Positions 1 to 4,908 of a stretch of 6,040 bases of DNA are shown in pieces; position 1 is the stretch's first letter; every line of letters begins with the position of its first letter. Made by a program: the position numbers and the translations under genes. Origin of the DNA: Anaerolineaceae bacterium (GTDB lineage: Bacteria; Chloroflexota; Anaerolineae; Anaerolineales; Anaerolineaceae); contig JAQTMA010000241.1 in the NCBI GenBank assembly GCA_028714615.1, positions 1 through 6,040 of the forward strand. Reading direction: 5' to 3'. The notes beneath the pieces are model-generated. The model was given only the letters and a program-made list of their open reading frames with translations. It was not told the origin of the DNA and made no database searches.

Positions 1-1182
1 GCCGCGCTGGTCCATGAGAACACAGGAGCCATCATTTCCGGCGTCGATGGCGATGCTGCCGGGCAGCAGCGGCAGGGTCTGCGTGGGGCCGCCATAATCG
101 CCGAGGTGTCCCAGGAGCGGGTCGCCGGTCAGGGTGTTGGAACAGACGGAGGCAGATGGACAACTGCCCTGGATGATACTGTGATCGATGCTCAGACTGC
201 TCCCTCCCGATACGCCTACCGTGCCCCAGAGAATGCTATCGTAAAGATGGGGCAGACCGCCAGCCTGGCTCACCATTTCTGAAGAAGAGGTTGTCGCTGA
301 GTCCTCACTGAAGGTGACGTTCGTCAGCGTCGGGCTACTATTCACGTTAGCCATTCCACCCCCCGAATCCGCCAGGTTTCCCGTTAAGGTGGAGTTGATC
401 AGCCCGAGCTGGCTGACGGAATTGTTATACATCCCGCCGCCTAGAGCCGAAGCGCTGTTGCCGGTGAAGGTGAGACCGATCAAATCGGGGCTGCTCCCGT
501 TCACGTTGGCCATGCCGCCGCCGTTTGTGGCCATGTTACCGCTAAATGTGGAATCATGGATGGTAGGACTACCGGCGGTATTGTAAATGCCGCCGCCATC
601 TACGGCATGGTTATCGTGAAACGTGGAATTATAGACGGAGGGGCTGCCTGTATTGTTGAACATGCCGCCGCCATTGGGTTGGGCTGCGCCGGTCGCATCC
701 CCATCCTGGATGGTAAAGCCATCCAGGATGGCAGTACCGTCGACGCCACTGCCCGTGACGACGTGGTAGGCGTTTCCGGAGCCGCCAATTGCACCGCTCA
801 AGATGCTGGTGTGACCGGCTGCCAGGTTGCGTTCATTGATATCCGTCTCGGTTCCGGCAAAGCCACCGTAGATGGCAACGCCGTTTTTAAGCTGGAAGGT
901 TACGGAGCGGGCATCACTAATGCTGGTTCGGTTAGTGGGTATGTAATCCCCCGCTTTAACCCAGATCTCATCGCCGGTTTGGGCGGTAGTGATGGCGAAT
1001 TGCAAGGTGCAAGCATTGGCCCAGCTATCGCACGCGCCAGTGGTTTTTCCATCCTGGGCAGCAAACCGCGTAACTGCCGCATGGGCGACGTGTGCCGGAA
1101 ACAGGGCCAGGAGAAGAATGACGAACAGCGTGATCGCGAAACTACGAAAGCTCGATGGTGCGAAATGGTGAATGGGTTGCAT
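1..1182 (-). CDS. Secreted parallel beta-helix protein, choice-of-anchor Q type (3'-partial)
   Basis: The frame is open for exactly 394 codons from ATG 1182-1180 to base 1, so the C-terminus lies outside the window. An AGAGGAG ribosome site at 1188-1194 supports the start. Residues 1-35 form a signal peptide: a hydrophobic run at about 15-29 and an AHA|A cleavage site after 35. A C51-C58 pair and GDEIWVKAGDY open the mature domain, followed by an ILDGFTIQDGD strand. Five pectate-lyase-like coils each begin with GGGM or GGGI (key residues M174, I199, M224, M251, M277; spacing 25, 25, 27 and 26), and most contain an STF.GN-like turn. Residues 361-394 contain GDYGGPTQTLPLLPGS, IDAGN and DQRG, the hallmark of the choice-of-anchor Q domain, which in relatives ends soon afterwards at CDIGAFE. 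The role is probably an exported surface or extracellular protein; the substrate or ligand is unknown. An enzymatic polysaccharide lyase role is possible but no catalytic site is visible. Confidence 0.88.
   Translation of the reverse strand, partial: MQPIHHFAPSSFRSFAITLFVILLLALFPAHVAHAAVTRFAAQDGKTTGACDSWANACTLQFAITTAQTGDEIWVKAGDYIPTNRTSISDARSVTFQLKNGVAIYGGFAGTETDINERNLAAGHTSILSGAIGGSGNAYHVVTGSGVDGTAILDGFTIQDGDATGAAQPNGGGMFNNTGSPSVYNSTFHDNHAVDGGGIYNTAGSPTIHDSTFSGNMATNGGGMANVNGSSPDLIGLTFTGNSASALGGGMYNNSVSQLGLINSTLTGNLADSGGGMANVNSSPTLTNVTFSEDSATTSSSEMVSQAGGLPHLYDSILWGTVGVSGGSSLSIDHSIIQGSCPSASVCSNTLTGDPLLGHLGDYGGPTQTLPLLPGSIAIDAGNDGSCVLMDQRG
701..731. repeat. Two 13-bp odd palindromes forming a perfect hairpin inside the beta-helix gene
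   Basis: CCATCCTGGATGG at 701-713 and its exact reverse complement at 719-731 are separated by TAAAG. Each copy is itself a 6+1+6 palindrome, so the pair reads both as direct and as inverted repeats. On the minus strand it encodes ILDGFTIQDGD, a motif typical of this protein family, so coding constraint may explain part of it. Confidence 0.8.
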
Positions 1183-1244
1183 GTGACTCCTCTGTCGCAA
1201 TGAATTTGTCAAGGGAGTAGAAAACCTGATTGACCCCCAAAAGA

Positions 1245-1274
1245 ATTATAGCATTTCCTATCCAAATATGTAAA
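1245..1274 (-). promoter_or_regulatory. Sigma-70 promoter of the beta-helix gene (extended -10)
   Basis: On the minus strand TTTACA (1274-1269) is followed after 18 bases by TATAAT (1250-1245), preceded by TGC to give an extended -10. Transcription would begin near 1238, leaving a leader of about 55 bases before the ATG at 1182. It lies immediately beyond the stop codon of the restriction-gene remnant, so the beta-helix gene probably has its own promoter rather than depending on the hydrolase transcript. Confidence 0.7.
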
Positions 1275-1277
1275 AAC

Positions 1278-1430
1278 CTACACTTCCTGTGCACTTAACA
1301 CCACCGCAAACGGCACATCCAACGCCTCGAAATGTTTCTTTCCACAGCGCACCTTATCGGCTTCGCTGTTGCGCAGTTGTAAGAAATCACGTGTGCCCTT
1401 GGTTTCGCGCACCAGGTAGAGGGTTTGATC
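1278..1430 (-). pseudogene. C-terminal remnant of type III restriction enzyme Res subunit
   Basis: Reading leftward, 50 codons run from GAT 1430-1428 to the TAG at 1280-1278. They begin DQTLYLVRETKGTRDF and go on through SEADKVRCGKKHFEAL to a VPFAVVLSAQEV end. From memory this closely matches the extreme C-terminus of the Res (R) subunits of type III restriction enzymes, where ETKG carries the E and K of the PD-(D/E)xK nuclease motif. The helicase domains and the upstream half of the nuclease are absent. A TGA (1433-1431) stands directly in front of the matching part, no start codon or ribosome site is placed for it, and the hydrolase stop lies 12 bases upstream. I infer a decayed gene end left after deletion or replacement. 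It cannot encode a working nuclease. Confidence 0.8.
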
Positions 1431-1442
1431 TCACTTTACCGG

Positions 1443-2384
1443 CTATTGGGAGAAAAAATGGATGAGGAGCGGATCGACCAACTGGGGCGCCTGGTAGATC
1501 GAGGGATGTCCGGCGCCTGGAAGGGTATGAAACTCCACCTGGGGGATGGCCTGCTGCAGCCGGCTCGAATTCTGAATGGGGACCGTATCATCCTGGTCTC
1601 CCCACAGGAGCAATACCGGGATGCTGGTCTGCCCCACCGCACGGTATTCGATGAAGGGATCACCGGGCATGTTACGCAGCGTTGAAAGAAGGGCGCGACG
1701 GAAACCCTGATACTGCATCATATCCAGGTAGCGAGCGTGCCAGTCCGTCTTAGGGATGCCGTATTGTTTAAACTCATCTTCCGCATCCACCAGCACGGCC
1801 GGCAAGATGTACACGGCGAAGAGGTAATCGCCAAATCCTGGCAGGGTCACCCAACGCAAGCGGGCATCCGAGCCCATCGGATCGGATTGGGGGGCGAACA
1901 AGGCCAATCTGGCGACGCGATCCGCATGCTGGTGAACGTAACCCGCGGCGATGTAACCACCGAGTGAGATGCCGGCCAGGTTCACCGGGCGGTCGATTTT
2001 GAGAGCCGTGAGCAGCTCGTCGAGCTGGCGGACGAACAAATCCAGGGTGTAGGCAACATCCGGCCGGTCAGAATAGCCCCGGCCGTACAAGTCATAGCTG
2101 AGGACACGAAATCCAGCCTGCACTAGGTCGGGGACGTTGCGTTCCCAGGCATAGGAGGCAACGGAAAAGCCATGCACCAGCACAACCACCGGTCCGGCTT
2201 CCGGACCGAAAAGCTCGTAGTGGGTAACCCCGTCAGAGAGGGTGACGAATGCCCCGGAGAGATTCTTCCGCGTAGCGGGGTTCAGGACGAGCTTTTCTTT
2301 ATCCTGGATGAAATAAGCTGCAGCCAGGGAAAATGCCAGGGTTACCAGCCCAGCGGATACCCACCTCAAGCAGCCTATGCGCAT
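1443..2384 (-). CDS. Membrane-anchored alpha/beta-fold hydrolase
   Basis: This is a complete 313-residue serine hydrolase of the alpha/beta family, the usual length for a single-domain member plus an anchor. Residues 9-26 are hydrophobic after Arg residues and look like an uncleaved membrane anchor or signal sequence, placing the enzyme outside the membrane. The fold markers appear in order: oxyanion VHGFS (H71-G72), YDLYGRGYSDRP (98-108), nucleophile elbow GISLGG with S140, acid D265 in WGDQDDTVP, and H293 in GAGHPS, so the catalytic triad is intact. A cap region lies roughly at 165-250. The start at 2384 has a perfect AGGAGGA site at 2397-2391, six bases away. The gene lies 90 bases downstream of the DUF2269-type gene in the same direction, with a palindrome between them. 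The substrate cannot be told; esterase, lactonase, haloalkane dehalogenase-like and C-C hydrolase activities all share these motifs. Confidence 0.92.
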   Translation of the reverse strand: MRIGCLRWVSAGLVTLAFSLAAAYFIQDKEKLVLNPATRKNLSGAFVTLSDGVTHYELFGPEAGPVVVLVHGFSVASYAWERNVPDLVQAGFRVLSYDLYGRGYSDRPDVAYTLDLFVRQLDELLTALKIDRPVNLAGISLGGYIAAGYVHQHADRVARLALFAPQSDPMGSDARLRWVTLPGFGDYLFAVYILPAVLVDAEDEFKQYGIPKTDWHARYLDMMQYQGFRRALLSTLRNMPGDPFIEYRAVGQTSIPVLLLWGDQDDTVPIQNSSRLQQAIPQVEFHTLPGAGHPSIYQAPQLVDPLLIHFFSQ

Positions 2385-2448
2385 AGCCTATCCTCCTGAT
2401 TGGTACGATGAACTGATTAACAACGATTTGGGGGCTGGCATGGATATC

Positions 2449-2467
2449 TTCACGAATATTTCGTGAA
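2449..2467. promoter_or_regulatory. 19-bp perfect inverted repeat, candidate operator
   Basis: TTCACGAA-TAT-TTCGTGAA has two perfect 8-base arms around three bases. It lies 65 bases upstream of the hydrolase start and 8 bases after the end of the DUF2269-type gene. Neither strand has a T-run after the stem and the stem is AT-rich, so a protein-binding operator for the hydrolase fits better than an intrinsic terminator. I cannot assign the regulator family. Confidence 0.55.
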
Positions 2468-2474
2468 TGCTGTT

Positions 2475-2936
2475 TTATCCCCATAAATGGGGTTTCGTCA
2501 CCATGAGAAACACGATGACGACAACCACTGCGACCGTCACGACCCCAAACAGCGTGCTGCGCTGGGCAATTGCCCGGTACTCCACCGAATCCAAGGCGCC
2601 CGTTTCAGCGTACTGGATCTGTTTGCGTAATGTGGGACCGAAGGCAAAGAAACCCAGCAACCCGGTCAATCCGTACAAAACCAGAGAGACGATCAGCCAT
2701 GAGGTCGTCAACGCCCATCGTCCCAGGTAGGCCATAATGATCCCCGTGATCAGCAGAACGCCGTAGCCAGGGTTGGCGAGCTTGTTATCGATCGCCCGGA
2801 TAGTTTGCAAGGTGTATATCAGCGCCTTTGGAGAGCGAGCGGAGCGCGAGAGCCAGAATCCATAGGTGATGTTCGAGCCGAGGGCTACGATGGCTGCCAG
2901 AACATGAAACCATTTGAAAATCAGATACGGCATCAT
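2475..2936 (-). CDS. DUF2269-type four-helix integral membrane protein
   Basis: This 153-residue protein of unknown function has four hydrophobic segments, roughly at residues 3-29, 55-72, 76-100 and 127-147. The opening LIFKWFHVLAAIVALG, with H11 in the first helix, and the NPGYGVLLITG motif leading into helix two match the DUF2269 family of predicted inner-membrane proteins. The length is normal for the family. Two adjacent ATGs (2936 and 2933) can start translation; GGGAGG at 2946-2941 is 4 bases from the first and 7 from the second, so the second may be the one used. The gene is the first of the leftward set and has its own promoter at 2965-2993. A functional link to the downstream hydrolase is not shown by the sequence. 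Confidence 0.82.
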   Translation of the reverse strand: MMPYLIFKWFHVLAAIVALGSNITYGFWLSRSARSPKALIYTLQTIRAIDNKLANPGYGVLLITGIIMAYLGRWALTTSWLIVSLVLYGLTGLLGFFAFGPTLRKQIQYAETGALDSVEYRAIAQRSTLFGVVTVAVVVVIVFLMVTKPHLWG

Positions 2937-2964
2937 TTGACCTCCCTGGATGTGATTTCCTCTT

Positions 2965-2993
2965 ATTATCCACTACTTGGGGAGAAAAATCAA
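2965..2993 (-). promoter_or_regulatory. Sigma-70 promoter of the DUF2269-type gene
   Basis: On the minus strand TTGATT (2993-2988) and GATAAT (2970-2965) are separated by exactly 17 bases. The start point would be near 2958, about 22 bases before the ATG. It faces away from the msrB promoter, making the 2937-3142 gap a divergent control region. Confidence 0.55.
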
Positions 2994-3096
2994 AAGCACC
3001 CGGGATGCCCCTTTGTCCAACTACCCGGGCGGCCACCGGCGCCGCTCCTACGGTATCTACTTCGATACCTATGCGATTCCCAGCCGATATAGGGGA

Positions 3097-3115
3097 TATA
3101 ATTGGTCAATATAAT
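3097..3115 (+). promoter_or_regulatory. Tandem TATAAT boxes upstream of msrB
   Basis: Two perfect TATAAT hexamers (3097-3102 and 3110-3115) lie 13 bases apart in an AT-rich stretch, 28-46 bases before the msrB start. Neither has a convincing -35 hexamer at 16-18 bases, so an activator or a weak -35 may be involved. A small inverted repeat, GGTATC/GATACC (3052-3057 and 3064-3069), lies just upstream and might be an activator site. Which box is used cannot be read from the sequence. Confidence 0.5.
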
Positions 3116-3142
3116 CTAAATTAAGATAGGAGGTTTGTACCC

Positions 3143-3556
3143 ATGACTGAACAAACGCAAAAGATCGTCAAATCCGATGAAGAGTGGCGCAAAGAACTAA
3201 CGCCCGATCAGTATGCAGTCACCCGGCAGCGAGCCACCGAGCGGCCATTTACCGGTGAATACGTTCATAACAAAGCCGAGGGAACCTACACTTGTGTGGC
3301 TTGTGGGCAACCATTGTTCTCGTCCCAAACCAAGTTCGAATCGGGTTCGGGTTGGCCGAGCTTCTGGGACGTGGTGCAGACCGGGAATGTCGAGCTGCGC
3401 GAAGATAACAGCCTTGGGATGCGCCGGGTGGAGGCAGTTTGCAGCCGGTGCGGATCGCACCTGGGACACTTGTTCGATGATGGCCCACGCGAGACGACCG
3501 GGTTGCGGTATTGTATCAATTCTGCAGCCCTCAAGTTCCAGGACCAGAAAGGCTAA
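3143..3556 (+). CDS. msrB: Peptide-methionine (R)-S-oxide reductase MsrB
   Basis: This complete 137-residue cytoplasmic enzyme reduces methionine-R-sulfoxide in oxidised proteins, normally recycled by thioredoxin. Motifs appear in family order: [17 protein letters not shown] near the N-terminus, FTGEY (36-40), the first zinc pair C51-x2-C54, SGSGWPSFW (67-75), the second zinc pair C100-x2-C103, [12 protein letters not shown] (104-115) with H106 and H109, and [11 protein letters not shown] with the catalytic C124. All four zinc ligands are present, so it is the zinc-bound form. No Cys appears at the usual upstream resolving position outside the zinc sites, so the resolving mechanism is uncertain. 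ATG 3143 follows AGGAGG (3128-3133) by nine bases. The gene stands alone: msrA is not adjacent, and it diverges from the DUF2269-type gene. Confidence 0.97.
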   Translation: MTEQTQKIVKSDEEWRKELTPDQYAVTRQRATERPFTGEYVHNKAEGTYTCVACGQPLFSSQTKFESGSGWPSFWDVVQTGNVELREDNSLGMRRVEAVCSRCGSHLGHLFDDGPRETTGLRYCINSAALKFQDQKG

Positions 3557-3561
3557 GGGCT

Positions 3562-3678
3562 TTAACACAGAGTACACAGAGAAGAACACAGAGGGGTACC
3601 ATAAGGTTTAAAATCCATTATCGTATCTCCCTTCGTTCCTTACTCCGTGTTCTCTTTGGTTAAGATTTTCTTATGGTA
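3562..3678. repeat. Intergenic CACAGAG inverted-repeat element with interleaved second inverted repeat
   Basis: The left arm carries TTAAC (3562-3566) and three CACAGAG units (3566, 3575 and 3587). The right arm carries the mirrored degenerate units CTCCGTG (3643-3649) and CTCTTTG (3652-3658) and ends in GTTAA (3659-3663). The 9-base unit spacing is the same in both arms. A second, perfect 9-bp pair, TACCATAAG (3597-3605) and CTTATGGTA (3670-3678), crosses the first so that the arm order is A-B-A'-B'. No ORF lies inside. It resembles small non-autonomous palindromic intergenic repeats; it may also end the msrB transcript, though there is no clear T-run. Confidence 0.6.
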
Positions 3679-3682
3679 TCAT
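3674..3682 (+). promoter_or_regulatory. Extended -10 of the propeller-Hsp70 unit
   Basis: TGGTATCAT gives an extended -10 (TG-N-TATCAT, five of six matches). The only -35 candidate is TTTGGT (3655-3660) at 16 bases, which is weak. Both elements lie in the right end of the intergenic repeat. The start point would be about 25 bases before the ATG at 3715. Confidence 0.4.
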
Positions 3683-3714
3683 TTTCCGCGTAGGATTTTC
3701 CGAGGGGAGCCGCC

Positions 3715-4908
3715 ATGATCACGACTGAGAAGATCGACGAGTGGTTGCAGGAAGTCGAGGAGCGACCGGCTTCGGCTCCACTGATCATCCAAATGATCGC
3801 CAACCGCCTCAAGAGCCTGTCGCAGCGCTATGAAGCCATGCTGGCGGAGAACACGGTGCTGCTCACCGGCCAGAAGATCGAAGATTACGAAACGCGGATT
3901 GCCAACCTGGAATACCAGGTAGATCTGCTGAAACGCCAACTGGTCGGCGGACAACTTGTGGGGGAAAGTCAGGCAGCCGCGCCGCAAACGATCAGCATCT
4001 TGCTGTACAACCCAGTCGGCCAGGTGCTGCGCATGGAGCTGCAGCCGGCGGATGTGTCTCGGGGACCAATTCTTAGGCAATTTAACCTGGAAGCGCCAGA
4101 AACAGCGCTCCAATTGCTGTCGGTTGGGTCCCACGAGGAGCTGCTCTTCCTGTTCGATTCGGGGCGCACGGCGACGGCGCCTGCCACCGCAATCCCGGCC
4201 ATGCAGGGAGAGCTGGACTGGGGGCGTGCGTACGTGGAAGAGCCGCGCGGAGGGGAAGAACTGGCTGCCATCGTTCCGATTGGACGCATGTCCTTATCCG
4301 ACTGCTGCATCCAGGCCAGCCGGCAGGGATCTCTCAAGAAGATGACGCGCAGTGCATTCGAGACGTACGTGACCAAAAACTTCGTAGGCGCCGGTGTGAA
4401 GCTGAACACCGACCGCACCTGCGCGCTGGCGCTGTGCGAGAAAGATGACCGGGTAGTCCTGGTCAGCCAGCAAGGCTACCTCCTCACCGTCGAGACAGCC
4501 AACCTTTCCTATGCTATCGAAGATACCATCCGGCTGAGCACCAACGACCACATCCTGACGGTCTTCGCCCTTGGGCAAAAGCCGCAGGTGGTTTTTCTGA
4601 CCGGTACGGGCAAGTGCATCCTGCGCGACGCGAGCTGGTTGGAACCGGCAGGAACTTCGCTGCGTAAACGCGGGCAGCCCGTCTTCTCGGACGAGCGGCG
4701 CAAGGCGGGTGTATACCTGGTGGGCGCTGCGGCGGTTGACTCGCAGGATTGGGGTGTGGCGCTCGATAGCGATGGGACCCTGATGGTCTCTCCGATGAGC
4801 GCGTGGCGCGGCGCCGGGACGGTCTTTCCATCTGGGCGCGAGGATGTGCACCTGGCAGCCTTCAGCGCGTTTTCACCACCCATGGGAGCCGCGTGGGTTG
4901 CCGGGTAG
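3715..4908 (+). CDS. Coiled-coil protein with GyrA/ParC C-terminal-like six-repeat propeller
   Basis: This is a complete 397-residue protein; ATG 3715 follows GAGGGGAG (3702-3709) by five bases. Residues about 35-76 are charged and heptad-like (KIEDYETRIANLEYQVDLL), predicting a coiled coil. After a short linker, six hairpins of the form hydrophobic strand - turn Gly - strand - Leu/Trp recur, with turn glycines at G102, G150, G205, G254, G299 and G354, spaced 45-55 residues. Examples are IQASRQGSLKKM, VVLVSQQGYLLTVE and VVFLTGTGKCILRDASWL. This count and pattern fit the six-bladed C-terminal domain of GyrA/ParC. The DNA-cleavage domain, its tyrosine and a GyrA box (QRRGGKG) are absent, so it is not a topoisomerase subunit. 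The stop overlaps the Hsp70 gene by 16 bases, so the two are probably co-translated partners. The family call is from my own repeat reading, not a search; function is unknown. Confidence 0.75.
   Translation: MITTEKIDEWLQEVEERPASAPLIIQMIANRLKSLSQRYEAMLAENTVLLTGQKIEDYETRIANLEYQVDLLKRQLVGGQLVGESQAAAPQTISILLYNPVGQVLRMELQPADVSRGPILRQFNLEAPETALQLLSVGSHEELLFLFDSGRTATAPATAIPAMQGELDWGRAYVEEPRGGEELAAIVPIGRMSLSDCCIQASRQGSLKKMTRSAFETYVTKNFVGAGVKLNTDRTCALALCEKDDRVVLVSQQGYLLTVETANLSYAIEDTIRLSTNDHILTVFALGQKPQVVFLTGTGKCILRDASWLEPAGTSLRKRGQPVFSDERRKAGVYLVGAAAVDSQDWGVALDSDGTLMVSPMSAWRGAGTVFPSGREDVHLAAFSAFSPPMGAAWVAG

Noticed and set aside
556..1203. Rightward open frame of 215 codons, and a shorter one at 314-586
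   Set aside because: Both lie antisense to the beta-helix gene; they are Gly/Ala- or Pro-rich with no domain, and the minus-strand frame has a signal peptide, repeats and family motifs.
2449..2467. Intrinsic terminator for the DUF2269-type gene
   Set aside because: The stem is AT-rich with a three-base loop and no T-run follows on the minus strand.
2999..3029. Two ACCCGGG copies 25 bases apart as a possible hairpin or operator
   Set aside because: Only seven bases are shared, and CCCGGG is itself palindromic in GC-rich DNA; this is likely chance.
2956..3114. Rightward reading of about 50 codons ending just before msrB (contains RRRSYGIYFDTYAIPSRY)
   Set aside because: It looks faintly protein-like but has no start codon or ribosome site, overlaps the promoters and matches no family I know. 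It could be a gene remnant, but this cannot be supported.
3715..4908. Annotation as DNA gyrase subunit A
   Set aside because: There is only similarity to the C-terminal repeat propeller; the breakage-reunion domain, catalytic tyrosine and GyrA box are missing.
4884..4908. The apparent ATG at 4882 as the Hsp70 start
   Set aside because: It is in the frame of the propeller gene, not of the Hsp70, and reaches TAG at 4906; the in-frame GTG at 4893 with GGGAG ahead fits the Hsp70 N-terminus.
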